A DNA stretch of 64,000 nucleotides, taken from positions 17,901,228 through 17,965,227 of the forward strand of contig CM040443.1 in assembly GCA_022749755.1 (NCBI GenBank). The letters run 5' to 3'. This DNA is from Azadirachta indica. Lineage: Eukaryota > Streptophyta > Magnoliopsida > Sapindales > Meliaceae. Shown one piece after another: positions 1-12,115 of the stretch. Position 1 is the first letter of the stretch. Each line of letters opens with the position of its first letter. Position numbers and translations under genes: made by a program. The notes under the pieces were generated by a model. That model searched no databases, had not been told where the DNA came from, and was given only the letters and a program-made list of their open reading frames with translations.

Positions 1-3000
1 CGATAGGTCTTTTTACTCAACATCGTGTGTGGATCATCACGATGCATTTTATTTCAAAAACGGAGAAGTTGGAAACGTACAATTTTCAAACGTGTTACAG
101 ACTCGAAAAATGACTTCGCTCTGAGACGAGCCACACGTCTTCTTACTTAGCATCGCGTGAGGATTGTTATAGTGTATTTTATTTTGAAGATGGAGAAAAC
201 AAATACGTACAATTTTCTAGGAAGGAATTGTCAAACGTGATACGAACTCGAAAAGCAACTTCTTTTCGAGGCGGGGTGCAGGTCTTCTTACTCAACATCG
301 CGTGAGGATCGTTAGAGTACATATTATTTCAAAAATTGAGAAGTTGAAAACGTACGATTTTTGGTGCCGAAAATGTCAAACTTGGTACGAACTTGAACAA
401 CTATTTCGTTTTGAAGCGAGCCGCAGGTCTTCCTACTCAGCATCACGTGAAGATCATTACGGTGCATTTCATTTCGAAAACGTATAAGTTCAATGCGTAC
501 GATTTTCGGGGTCAGAATTGGCAAACGTGATACAAATTCGAAAAATGACTTCGTGTTGAAGATGGGCTGCAGGTCTTGTTACTCAGCATTGTGTAAAGAT
601 TGTTACGGTGTATTTTATTTCGAAAACAAATAAGTTGAAAATGTACAATTTTCAGGACCGAAATTGTCAAACGTAATACGAACTCGAAAAATGACATCGT
701 TTTGAGGCGGGTCACAGGTCTTCTTATTCAGCATCGCGTGAGAATTGTTAGGGTGTGTTTTATTTCGAAAACTGAGAAGTTGAAAACGTACGATTTTCGG
801 GACCGGAATTGTCAAATGTCATACGGACTCGAAAAGCTATTTCGTTTCGAGACGGGCTGCACATCTTGCCACTCAGCATTGCATGAGGATCAGTACGATG
901 CATTTTATTTCAAAAACGGAAGAAGTTGGAAGTGTACAATTTTCTGGGACGGAATTGTCAAAAGTGATACAGACTCAAAAAATGACTTCGTTTTGAGGTG
1001 GTCCACAGGTCTTCTTACTCAGCATCACGTGAGGATCGCTAACATGCATTTTATTTCGAAAACGAACAAGTTAAAAATGTACAATTTTCGGGATCAGAAT
1101 TGTCAAACATGATACGAACTCCAAAGACGACTTAGTTTCGAGGTGGGCCCAAGGTCTTGTTACTCAGCGTCGTGTGAGGATTGTTATAGTGTATTTTATT
1201 TTGAAAACTGAAAAGATAAAAAAGTACGATTTTCGAAGACGGAATCGTCAAATGTGATACGAATTCAAAAAATGACTTTGTTTCGAAACGGACCGTAAGT
1301 CTTGTTACTCAGCATTGCATGAGTATCGTTACATTACATTTTATTTCGTAAAAGGAGAAGTTGAAAACATACAATTTTCTAGGACGAATTTGTCAAACGT
1401 GATACGGACTCAAAAAACGATTTCGTTTTGAGACAGCCTGCAGGTCTTGTTACTTTACATCACGTGAGAATCGATACAGTGAATTTTATTTCCAAAATGA
1501 AGAAGTTGAATACGTACAATTTTCGGGGTCGAAATTGTGAAACCTCATACAAATTCGAAAGACGACTCCATTTTGAGGTCTTATTATAAAGCGTTGTGTG
1601 AGGATCGTTACGGTGCATTTTATTTTGAAAACGTAGAAGTTAAATATGTACGATTTTCTGGGACGGAATTATCAAATGTGATACGAACTCGAAAAACGAT
1701 TTTGTTTCAAGACGGGGCACAGATCTTGTTACTCAGCCTCGCGTGAGGATCGTTACAGTGCACTTTATTTGGAAAACGGAGAAGTTGAAAATGTATGTCT
1801 TTCGGGGCTGAAATTTTCAAATGTCATACGAATTCGAAAAAAACGACTTTGTTTCAAGTCGGACCGCAGGTCTTCTTACTTAGCATTGCGTGAAGATCGT
1901 TACAGTGCACTTTATTTCGAAGATGAAGAAAATGAAAATGTACGATTTTCGGATACGAACTCGAAAAATGACTTTGTTTTGAGTCGGGCTGCAGGTCTTC
2001 TTACTTAGCTTCGCGTGAAGATCGTTATGGTGCACTTTATTTCGAACACGAAGAAAATGAAAACGCACGATTTTCGGGAATGGAATTGTCAAGCGTGATA
2101 TGGACTCAAAAAGCGACTTCATTTCGAGACAGGCCGCATATCTTATTATTCAGCATCGCGTGAGGATTGTTATGGTGCATTTTATTTCGAAAAAAAAGAT
2201 GTTGAAAATGTGCAATTTACTACGGCGGAATTGTCAGATGTGACATGGACTCGAAAAAGGACTTCGTTTTGAGACGGGCTGTAGGTCTTGTTAATTAGCA
2301 TCGTGTGAGGATCGTTACAGTGCATTTTATTTCTAGAACGAAGAAGTTAAATACATACGATTTTTTAGGATAGGTTCGTCAAACATGATACGGACTCGAA
2401 AAACGATTTCGTTTCGAGACGGGTTACAAGTCTTTTTATTCAGCATCGTGTGATGATAGGTACAGTGCATTTTATTTCCAAAAGGGAGAAGTTGAATATG
2501 TACGATTTTGAGGGTCAAAATTGTGAAACCTGATACGAACTCGAAAGACGACTTCCTTTTGAGGTGGGCCGTAGGTCTTGTTACTCACCACTGCATGAGG
2601 ATCGTTACATTGTATTTTATTTCGAAAACGGAGAACTTAAATACATACGATTTTCTGTGACAAAATTGTCAACGTGACACAAAATTGAAAAACGACTTCG
2701 TTTCAAGGTGGGCTGCAGCTCTTGTTACTTAGCATCGCATGAGGATTGTTACAGTGTACGATTTGTCACATGAAGTTAAAAATGTACGGTTTTTAGGGAC
2801 GGAATTGTCAAATGTGATATGGACTCGAAAAATAACTTCGTTTCGAGACAGGCTGCATCCTGTGAGGATCATTATAGTGCATTTTCAGGGTCAGAATTTT
2901 CAAATACGATGCAGACTCAAAAAACAACTTTATTTCAAGACGGGCTACTTCTCTTTTTACTCAACACTACGTGAGGATCTTTAGAACGAATTTCATTTTG

Positions 3001-5233
3001 AAATAGAAATGTTGAAAATGTACGATTTTTGGGGCCAAAATTGTCAAATGCGATACAAACTCAAAAAAATTACTTCGCTTCAAGACGGGCCGCACGTCTT
3101 CTTACTCAGTATCGCGTGAGGGTCATTACAGTACAATTTTTTTTGAAAACGGAGAAGTAGATTACGCACGCTTTTCTGGGACGGAATTGTCAAATACGAT
3201 ACAGACTTGAAAAACGACTTCATTTTGAGATAGGCCATATGTCTTATAACTCAAAATCGCTAAAGGATCATTATAGTGCATTTTGTTTAAAAAACGAACT
3301 CGAAAAACGACTTCATTTCGAGATAGACCACAGGTCTTATTACTTAGTTGCATTAGGATCGTTACAGTACATTTTAATTCTAAAATGGAGAAGTTGAATA
3401 CGTACAATTTTTGGGGTCAAAAGTTTCAAACATTATACAGACTTGAAAAATAACTTCGTTTCGAGACGGGCCGCTTATCTTCTTGCTCACAATTACATGA
3501 GGATCCTAACGGCGCATTTTGTTTTTAAAACAGAGATGTTGAAAACGTATGATTTTCGGCGCTAAGATTGTCAAATGTGATATAAACTCGAAAAACGATT
3601 TCATTTCGAGGTGAGCTATAGATCTTCTTACTCAGCATCACGTGAAGATCTTTAGAGTATTTTTTAGTTTGAAAACGGAAAAGTTGAAAACGTACGATTT
3701 TCGGGGCTGGAATTTTCAAACGTGATACGGACTTGAAAAACAACTTCGTTTCAAAGCGGGCTGCAAGAAGACCGCAAGTCTTCTTGCTCAGCATCACACG
3801 AAGATCTTTAGGGTACATTTTATTTTGAAAACGGAGAAGTTAAAAACGTACGATTTTCGGGGCTGGAATTTTCAAACGTGATATGGACTTGAAAAATGAC
3901 TTCGTTTCGAAGCAGGCCGTAAGTCTTCTTACTTAGCATCGCGTAACGATCCTTACATTGTATTTTATTTCAAAAACAGAGAAGTTAAAAATGTACGATA
4001 TTCGGGGCTGGAATTGTCAAACCTGATATGAGCTTGAAAAACTATTTCTTTTGGAGACAGGCCATAGGTATTCTTACTCAGCATCGCGTTAGCATTACTA
4101 CAGTGCATTTCATTTTGAAAAAGGAGAAGTTGAATGCGTTCAATTTTTTGTGACGGAATTGTTAAATATGATACAAACTCGAAAAATGACTTCGTTTCGA
4201 GGTAGGCCGAAAGTCTTCTTACTTAGCATCGTGTGACGATCGTTAGGGTGCATTTTATTTCAAAAACGGAGAATTTAAAGATGTACTTTTTTCGGTGCCG
4301 GAATTGTCACTTGTTACTCAGCATCGCGTGAGGATCGTTACAGTGCATTTTATTTCCAAAACAGAAATGTTGAAAACGTATGATTTTCGAGAACGAAATT
4401 GTCAAACGTGATATGGACTCAAAAAACAACTTCGTTTTGAGACGGGCCTCAGGACTTGTTGCTCAGCATCGTATGAGAATCGTTACTGAGCATCTTATTT
4501 TCAAAACGAAAATATTGAAAACGTACAATTTTTGGGGACGGAATTGTCAAATGTTATACAGATTCGAAAGATGATTTCGTTTCGAGACGGGCCAAACTTC
4601 TTCTCACTCAGTATCGTGTGAGAATACTGTACATTTTATTTCGAAAATGGAGAAGTTGAAAACGTACGATTTTTTGGGACGGAATCTTCAAATGTGATAC
4701 GGACTAGAAAAACGACTTCGTTTTGAGGTGGGCCACACATCTTGTCACTTAACATCGCGTGAGGATCGTTAAGGTGTATTTTATTTTGAAAACGAAGAAG
4801 TTGAGAACGTACAATTTTTTGGGCCAGAATTGTCAAACCTGAGACGAACTTGAAAAACGACTTCATTTCGACACAAGCCGCAGATCTTCTTACTCACCAT
4901 TGCGTGAGGATCGTTAGGATGTATTTTATTTCGAAAATCAACAAGAGAAAAACGTACGATTTTCGGGGTCGGAATTGTCAAATGTATTACGGACTTGAAA
5001 AATGACTTCGATTCGACTCAGGCCGTGCGTCTTCTTACTCTGCATCGTGTGAGGATCGTTACGGTGCATTTCTTTTTGAAAACGAAGAAGTTGAATGCGT
5101 ACAATTTTCTGTGATGGAATTGTGAAATGTGATACAGACTCGAAAAACTACTTTGCTTCGAGACAAGCCACGCGTCTTATCACTCACATTGCGTGAGGAT
5201 GATTATAGTGCATTTTATTTCGAAAATAGAGAA
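1..5233. repeat. 145-bp tandem satellite array (about 37 monomers)
   Basis: The anchor cttactcagcatcgcg recurs at an almost constant spacing of 144-147 bp from the first base to the gap, for example near 281, 426, 572, 717, 862, 1008, 1153, 1298 and 1443. About 37 copies are present and both ends are cut off (window edge and N run). Each monomer holds, in order, the anchor, a gaggatcgtta box, a cattttatttcgaaaac box, a cgtacgattttcgg box, a ggaattgtcaaacgtgatac box and a short dyad (ctcgaaa ... tttcgag). All short open frames here are by-products of the repeat; none recurs intact from monomer to monomer. It is not a match to any satellite I can name, and it could be pericentromeric, subtelomeric or interstitial. 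Confidence 0.97.
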
Positions 5234-5333
5234 NNNNNNNNNNNNNNNNNNNNNNNNNNNNNNNNNNNNNNNNNNNNNNNNNNNNNNNNNNNNNNNNNNN
5301 NNNNNNNNNNNNNNNNNNNNNNNNNNNNNNNNN
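5234..5333. other. Assembly gap of 100 N
   Basis: Exactly 100 N, the usual placeholder for a gap of unknown size. It lies exactly between the satellite array and module A, so the true array length and the left edge of module A are unknown, and the physical linkage of the two sides is not proven by this sequence. Confidence 0.99.
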
Positions 5334-7415
5334 GTCAAAATTTTAATCATTGAATTGTTATGGAACATAATATTATTGTGTACTAATTTACGTTAAGATG
5401 ACAACACTAATTATTGTTATGATTAGTTACGTAAATTAGCACCAAAATTTTAGGTAGTTTATACTTTAGATGTAAATATATAGCGTTATATTTTCACATC
5501 CAAAACGATTTCTCACTAGAATTGGTATTACAAAGAAAACATTAAAAATATATTGTTTATCCTTCATTACTCCATAGTACCTACCATTCTTATCAATTTG
5601 AGGAACAAAATGGGAATGAAATTAAATAGGACGAATAAAATGGGAATAAAGTTAAAAGGGACCATGACTTTCAAAAGCTCTAAAGTGATCCATAATTTTT
5701 GAGAACTAAAGTAGGAATGAGTAGAAACACTTCTATTCTTTGAACATCAATTTCGAGGAACAATAATTTACTGACTAGTTGAGAAGGACAATAGTCCTTG
5801 TCTTTTATCTTTCTTCCTATATGTTTTGTTCACATTAACTTTACAAAATTAGACTTATTTCACTCTAAAAATTTCTCTTTCAAGCAACAATACAATGTAA
5901 AACAGATCTTTTGTCTTGAGGGACCACAAGAATTTTTTCGGTACATGCACTTTAAAAATTTGAAGGTTAAATTTGGTCTAGGGTTTGGTGGATTTTGCTA
6001 CTGTTTGGTAGATTTTACCACAAAAGTGAGAGAAAAAAGAGTTCAAAAATCAGTCATCATGGAGGGAGACGAAGTTCAAAAGCCAAGCATGGTGCCCAAG
6101 AAAAAAAAAAAAAAAAAAAAAGAAAGAAGAGGGAAAAATATTTGTTAAAAATAAAAGCAAGATACGTTTTTTAAACTTTTCTTTGTATTATTTATGTTAT
6201 TCAACTACTCATGTAAAATATTAATTTTGACATATCTTATTAAGAAAACAATTAATTTCATTTAACTTATTGACTTATTGTAACATTTAAAATTCAAATT
6301 ATTTTATTATTTGTTTAGTTTATTAATTAAAAAAGATATAATTATATTCTTTTTGTTTCTAAAATATACCTTTAAAATAAAACCCACAAGCAACTATGAT
6401 TTTTAGATATAACATGAATAATTTTTTAATATAAGTTATTTTAATTTTGTGATTTATTTTTATTACTATTATCAACTTTTCTCATGACTTATACATAACT
6501 TTCACTATTATCAACTTCTTTTATGACTTGTACATTACTTTCAAAATACTCGAAATACAACTTATTTTTTAATAGATATAACACTTTTATTTATCTATTG
6601 TTTGAGTGGTTTATTTTTTATTAACAACCAAGTCTGTTGGATGTTGTTGTAGAACAAAACTAATTATCTAATAAAAATTATCTATAGACAATTAAATATT
6701 CAAGTTATTAACTTATTTTTTTACTTAGAATAAATTTTTAGAGTCTATATTAAATGATATACTAATTTATGTTTACGTTACAAATTATTAAGGGCCAGTT
6801 TGTGATTATTGTGAACTTTAAAATAATCAGTATTTGTTGTGATGTAAAAATAATAAGTTTTGAAGAGAATTTATAGTGTTTGGTAAATATTTATTTTTGA
6901 AAATATTAGGAATTTTAAAAATAGTTTTGTGCATTTGATAAATTTTATTATTAAAATGTTGTAATCCTAATTACCAAAATATATATGTAAATAGTGATGA
7001 ATGAAATTTAAGTTTAGGTAAGTATTTGTTCATAACTATATACGTACATACATATAAACATATATATATATTGTTTATTTAAAATCAATTTCTTAGTTTA
7101 TTGTCTTCTTGTTATACTACGTGCATTATTTTTCTTATTATAATATAATTATATGAATATCTATTTGTTCCATATCTAAATAGTTATTACGTGGATAAAA
7201 ATAGATTTTTCGGTAATATCACAAGAAGATAATGTGCCTCGAGGATAAGAAAATCAAGGGGTGCAATTATTCTACCTGAAATTGTTAAAGGAAAGAGTGA
7301 GAGAAGAAGTTTTACATTCAAATAAAGCCATTGGACAAGATGGGATCACAATTGATTAATATGGTAGGTGATCTGTCGTGCTTCACGGTGCCTATTATCT
7401 ATGAAAGTGATGCAG

Positions 7416-7740
7416 GAGCATTACTATAACTATAAGGAATTTTTATTTGTTATGATTCTTATTTTATTCGTTTTGTTTAGGTAGGGTTAACTTATTGTTA
7501 CATTGTTAAATTCATTGTTCACAAAAATTCTTTTTTCTTTTACGCTTAGGATATATACTATAAGTATGCCTTCTCATTCATTAGAATCAATACATTCAAT
7601 CCATAATATTTTCTTCAGTTAATCTTGCATGGGTTATTTATCTTTTCCCTCATGAAGTTTCTATTCTTGAATTTGAAAAATATAAACTAAAACGACATCT
7701 AATATTGCTTTTGCATTGCGTCAGAAAGTTAGATAAAAAT
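7416..7740. mobile_element. ~320-bp insertion in module A, possible solo LTR
   Basis: Module B reads straight from the gaaagttacataaaagtg equivalent into aaaggaaatcaaa (about 16300), while module A carries about 320 extra bases here. The extra piece contains a tgttatgattctt start-like motif near 7447, and a tataagtatgcc stretch followed by ttcattagaatcaatacatt near 7560-7595, reminiscent of short copia LTRs. I could not fix its ends or a target duplication. Its presence as a difference between A and B is seen; its identity as an LTR is inferred. Confidence 0.45.
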
Positions 7741-8543
7741 GTTAAAGGAAATCAAAAAAATATTATCAAAAGAAGTAAACTCTTTGTTTTCATGTGCAGA
7801 AATTTTAAAGACAAGTAGACCCCTTACGTCTAAATTCCAAGTACATGAAAGACAAAAAAATATAATTTCTCAATATATATAAAGTGAACATATGATGATC
7901 TTATTCTCCCTAAGCACTCACCAATAAATATTCTATTGAGCTAGAATATTGGGAGCAATTTTTTTTAAAAGACAGAATATCACAGGAGTTTTGGTATGGT
8001 AGTCATGTGTCTGTTTTGGAAACAATAATATGATTACAATTATAAACATTATTAAATATTTATATTTTCCAATATAATTATTGAGTTCATATGTACTTTA
8101 AGATATTTTTTTCAGTTTTCCAAAAAAAAAAAGAAAAAAGAAAAAGAAAAAGGTTACACTTCAGAAGAGATTGATGAGATTAGATGCAAGTGGGCTATGT
8201 ATCTATAGCAACTTTCGATTAGACCACCCATTTTTATTAAAAGTTTAATAAAACATTCTTTGGTTGCTTAATGAACCCTATGAATTGAGTAAAAGTAGTA
8301 TGTTCCAGATTTGTGATTCCAAGAGTTTTTTAAAATGTTCTTGTTGAAAAATAAATATGAATTGAAACAAGTCAATGAATTTAAGAAATAGTCAAAATTA
8401 TTGATCTCCCTCAATTTGAAAATTGAGAATTTGAATTATTGTTTTTCTTTTACTGATTCCTACTAAATTGCATTAATTTATCCTAAAAGTTTCATTTCAA
8501 TTAGAATTTAATGATTCACCATATATATGAGGATCCTTTCTAA

Positions 8544-8656
8544 ATATCCATGGGTAAATGGTTAAAGCTCTCAATTCATAATTGACAAAGTCATAGGTTC
8601 AATTCTCCTATATGATGCACGCTAGTGGACTCCAATAAGTCTATTGGGATCGGCTT
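8544..8656 (+). pseudogene. trnI-CAU: Plastid-derived trnI-CAU fossil in module A (NUPT)
   Basis: The segment from tatccatgggtaaatgg to tgatgca follows plastid tRNA-Ile(CAU), including the ctcataatt anticodon region (here caattcataatt) and the aggttcaatt T-arm. Similarity continues past the tRNA into the plastid 3' flank (ctccaataagtctattggga). Substitutions break several stem pairs, so a working tRNA is unlikely. The paralogous stretch at 17121-17256 is better preserved. Recognition is from memory of plastid sequence; a BLAST against plastomes would settle it. Confidence 0.8.
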
Positions 8657-8976
8657 CATAAATGTACGTCTTCATTTTTCTTTCCTATTTCACAAGAACA
8701 ACTCTAATATAACTATGTTATCTATGAAATTTAGAATTCTAATAAAATTTTTGCAAAATTTCCTTTATAATTTGTGCATATGCCAAATTTAAAACTAACA
8801 ATTTTAAACTTTTGAGCATCTTAAATATAATTTCAACAACTATTATCTTATCACTACAATAACATCAACAAGATTGGGGCCTCAAATACCTATTCATTAA
8901 CCATAAAACTTATACAATATCTATAAACATCACATTAACATGATATTCTAGAGAAAGTTGAAATCTCTAATACAAG

Positions 8977-9694
8977 TATTGCAAAAAACCAACCTCAAAA
9001 ACAACATTCTAACACTGATCTAATTAAATCAAGATTGTGATTTGATAAAGTTATTAGATCTGACCAGGTAATGAACAAAAAACACAGAAATAATAAACAA
9101 GATCATAGATAAATAAGAATTATGTAGTTTGACAAAATTGTCTACGTTTATAGAGCAAACACATGTAAGGTCTTTTAATTAAAAGTAGAGGATAAAATCT
9201 ATACAAGATGACTTTCTTATCTTAATCACCTCTCTTCGATTTTTCCTTCTCTTCTCCCTTACCTGTAATACTCTAGAGGACACGGTTTTTATAATGCCTT
9301 TAAAAAATCCAAATTCAAGTAGGTTTGGTATCCTCTTAAATTTAGGATGACAACAACTCCTCAATCCTCGGGTTCTCAGGTACTTGTGTACCAGATCAGG
9401 TTCTCTTCAAGTCAAGATGACTACTCCATTTTAACTCTTTGAGTCCTTAGATCCTTGGTTCTCGGGTACTTGCGTACTAGGATATGATATTAGATCCTCT
9501 TTAAGTTAGGATGAACTACTCCATCTTGACTCCTCGGGTCCTTAGGTCCTTGGTTCTCAGGTACTTGGGTAGTGGGATATTAGATGAAGTCATCTTTAAG
9601 TCAAGATGACTACTTCACCATGACTTCTTAGGTCCTTGAGTTATCAGGTTCTCAGGTACTTGGGTTCCCAAGAATTTGAAGCATTTATTTTTCA
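8977..9694 (-). repeat. 3' LTR of the copia element
   Basis: On the minus strand it runs from tgaaaaataaatgcttc to ggttttttgcaata. It is 718 bp long and matches the right LTR (12116-12742), with extra copies of a short ggtccttaggttctcgggtacttgg-type motif that recurs several times between about 9380 and 9660. The adjoining interior reads aaggtggagaatttt on the minus strand, a plausible polypurine tract. Confidence 0.9.
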
Positions 9695-9879
9695 AAATTC
9701 TCCACCTTGCTTCTAATTCTTTTCCCTTCTATATGTTCTTGCTCAAACTATCTTATAAGTTGCTAATTCCTACCAAGTTAAAACATAGATTAAACTTAGC
9801 ATCTGGTAATGACTTTGTCAGCATATCAACAAGATTATCATTTGTGTTATTTTCACCAAGTCTACAGATCCCACAACAA

Positions 9880-11100
9880 TTTAATTCCTGATGAAATAAA
9901 GTTTAGCATCTATAGGTTTGGTCCTTTCATGATGCATTGAATTCCTACTTAAAAGAATCGTACTTTTATTATCATAATGCACTACCCACACTTCTGAGAT
10001 AGACCCAGTTCTTCTACTAAGCCTTTGAACCACAATACTTTCTTTATTGCATCTGCTGCTACAACATACTCTACTTCTATTGTTGATAAAGCTACAATAC
10101 ACTAAAGTGTTGTTTTCTAGCTAATTGTGCAATTTCACAAAGAAAATATATAACCTGTTAGGGACCTTCTCTTATCCAAGTCCCTTACAAAGTCAACATC
10201 AACATATCCTTCCAGCTTCATCTAGTCATCTCTAGATGTTTTGTACACTAGATCAACTTCAAAAGTACCTTTAAGATACCTAGAATCCATTTAACAGCCT
10301 GCCAAAGGCTACTTTTAGGATTAGCCATGAACCTACTGACTATACTGACAGTATGTGCCAATGTTTAGTCTTGTACATATTATTGCATGCCTTAGGCTTC
10401 CACCTACATTTGCATAAGGCATTGATTCTATCTATTTCTTCTCATCTTTTGTCTTTCGATTTTGCAAACTTGAGAGCTTGAAGTGAGCTACTAAAGGTGT
10501 TATGACTAGTTTGGAATTTTGCATCCCAAACTTCTCCAGAACCCTCTTAATATACTTTTCTTATGATAGAAATATTGATCTTACACTTCTATTCCTTTTC
10601 AAATCAATGCCTAAGATCTTCCTTATTGGCCCTAAGTCATTTATTTCAAAAGCTTCTTCTAACTACTTTTTCATCTTATCAATCTCACCCTTGTTTAGAC
10701 AAACTATCAGCATGTCATCAACATATAAAGGTAGATGAATAGTTATACCATTCGTGAGAGTTTTAAAGTATACACAACTATCATATCTACTTCTAATAAA
10801 GTTTTACTTGATTATAAGTTCATCAAACTTCAAGTACCATTGCCTTGGGGATTGCTTAAGGCCATATAGTCACTTTTTCAATAAACACATTAATCTTCTT
10901 TTTCAGGAAGTACAAAACCCTCAAGTTGAGTCATTACAATATTCTCAAGGAAATTACCTTGTAAGAAGGCTGTCTTGACATCTATTTGCTCAAGTTCTAA
11001 ATCTTCAAAAGTTACAAGTGCTAAAAATTCTCTGATTGAACTATATTTCACCACTGGAGAAAACACTTCTATGAAGTCTACCATCGTTTCTGAATAAAAC
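9880..11100 (-). pseudogene. Copia reverse transcriptase / RNase H remnant
   Basis: Minus-strand frames give the copia RT signatures FIEVFSPVVKYSSIRE and LELEQIDVKTAFLQG at 11084-10890, then VDDMLIVCLNKGEIDKM and KILGIDLKRNRS at 10738-10550, then the RNase H end with VVHYDNKSTILLSRNSM and HHERTKPIDAKLYFIR at 10000-9881. The pieces lie in different frames separated by stops, so no polyprotein could be made. Order and motifs are those of plant Ty1/copia elements. Lineage within copia is not decided. Confidence 0.88.
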
Positions 11101-11819
11101 CTTTTGCAGTAAGTCTGGCCTTATATCTTTTTGGTTCATCACATGATATACCCTCTTTGATTTTATAGATCCATTTACACCTAACAACTTTCTTATTCTT
11201 TGGTCAATCTACAAGTTACCAAGTCTAATTTTTCATCAATGAGTTTATTTCATGCTGCATAGTTGCAACCCATCTTTTCTTATAGTTGGAATTTGTAGCT
11301 TCTTTATAACTTGTCGATTCTTCATCTATGACTTAAGTTGCAACTATTAGTGCATATGTTATAAAATCAACATAACCAAACTTACTCAGAGGTTTGATTG
11401 TCTTCCTTGTTCTATCCTTTACTAACTAATAGTCATTAAGAGCATCCTAACCTGTTTGTTTAACTTGGTCTTCTTGTCAAGTCTCATTCTCATCAATCTG
11501 AGTTGTGTTCTGACCCGATGTACCTAAAACTCTAAATCCTGATGTCTACTTCACTTCAATCTTAAAACTCTCATTCTAGTTTTGGTGTCTGGTCATCATC
11601 TGATTCTTGTCTTTCTTGTTGATAATCAAGTAGAACTTATTCACGAAATTTTACATCTCTATTTATAATGCATTTTGGTGACTTAAGTGAAGGAAAAGAA
11701 TTACTTTGTTAAATAGATTAATGTGCTTTTTGATTGTGGTCCCTTCAGCTATAGCAAGGGTATACAATCTTTTCTTCAAGTATATCCTATTGGCCAAAGA
11801 TTTGGTCATGTAAATCGCT

Positions 11820-12085
11820 TTTATGCTGTTCCAAACCCCAGCTACAGTCTTATCCTTTAAAACTTCTCTTAGAACCTAATTACTCAAACTTAATAAAATT
11901 TCATAATGAGCTTACCTCAGAATCTCCTTCTTCTCATATTTGGTCAATGTATCAGGCATCTTGTCTTTCCCTTCAAGAGCATCCTTTAGCCCTTGATGAA
12001 CCAAGATTGCCTCATCTTCAGACACCATAAGTTGAAGTCATTCTCTCCATTGAATTTCTCTAGATGAAACTTAGGCAGAGACATT
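11820..12085 (-). pseudogene. Copia gag remnant
   Basis: Reading leftward from 12085, the minus strand gives MSLPKFHLEKFNGENDFNLW, then LVHQGLKDALEGKDKMPDTL after a frame break. This is the N-terminal region of a copia Gag of the common plant type (KFxLxKFNGxNDFxLW). It begins about 20 bp inside the primer-binding site, as expected for the first gene of the element. Stops follow within about 250 bp. Confidence 0.8.
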
Positions 12086-12098
12086 GTTACGTGGGGAC

Positions 12099-12114
12099 CT
12101 GGTTTTGATACCAA
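12099..12114 (-). other. Primer-binding site of the copia element
   Basis: Minus-strand ttggtatcaaaacc directly follows the end of the right (5') LTR. The tggtatca core is complementary to the 3' end of initiator tRNA-Met, used as primer by most plant copia elements. It fixes the element's direction. Confidence 0.8.
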
Positions 12115-12115
12115 T

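Larger units (their letters stand above)
5334..8976 (+). repeat. Module A: non-coding repeat of the segmental duplication
   Basis: AT-rich sequence with no supported gene. It aligns by eye in the same orientation with module B (14400-17640) and, over 5334 to about 7374, in reverse complement with module D (34742-36776). Shared landmarks are gaggaacaaaatgggaatga near 5601, the atttgaaggttaaatttggt stretch near 5960, a poly-A run at about 6102-6120, attaagggccagtttgtgat near 6787, and gccattggacaagatgggat near 7328. A and D look closer to each other than either is to B. The block resumes at 12748 after a copia insertion. A short open frame at 5798-6148 is partly conserved in D but broken in B; I read it as repeat sequence, not a gene. 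Confidence 0.9.

Noticed and set aside
302..5200. Many short open frames across the satellite on both strands
   Set aside because: They are by-products of the 145-bp repeat, whose length is not a multiple of three; no frame is conserved between monomers.
1..5233. Regular repeats suggesting a CRISPR-like array
   Set aside because: The repeat is contiguous with no unique spacers, the unit is 145 bp, and the genome is plant nuclear.
5798..6148. 116-codon frame partly conserved in module D (36170-35838)
   Set aside because: Broken by an early stop in module B, poly-Lys from a poly-A tract, and no known domain; conservation is explained by recent duplication.
8544..8619. Functional tRNA gene
   Set aside because: Plastid trnI-CAU origin, with lost stem pairs and plastid flank attached; decayed nuclear plastid DNA is the better reading.
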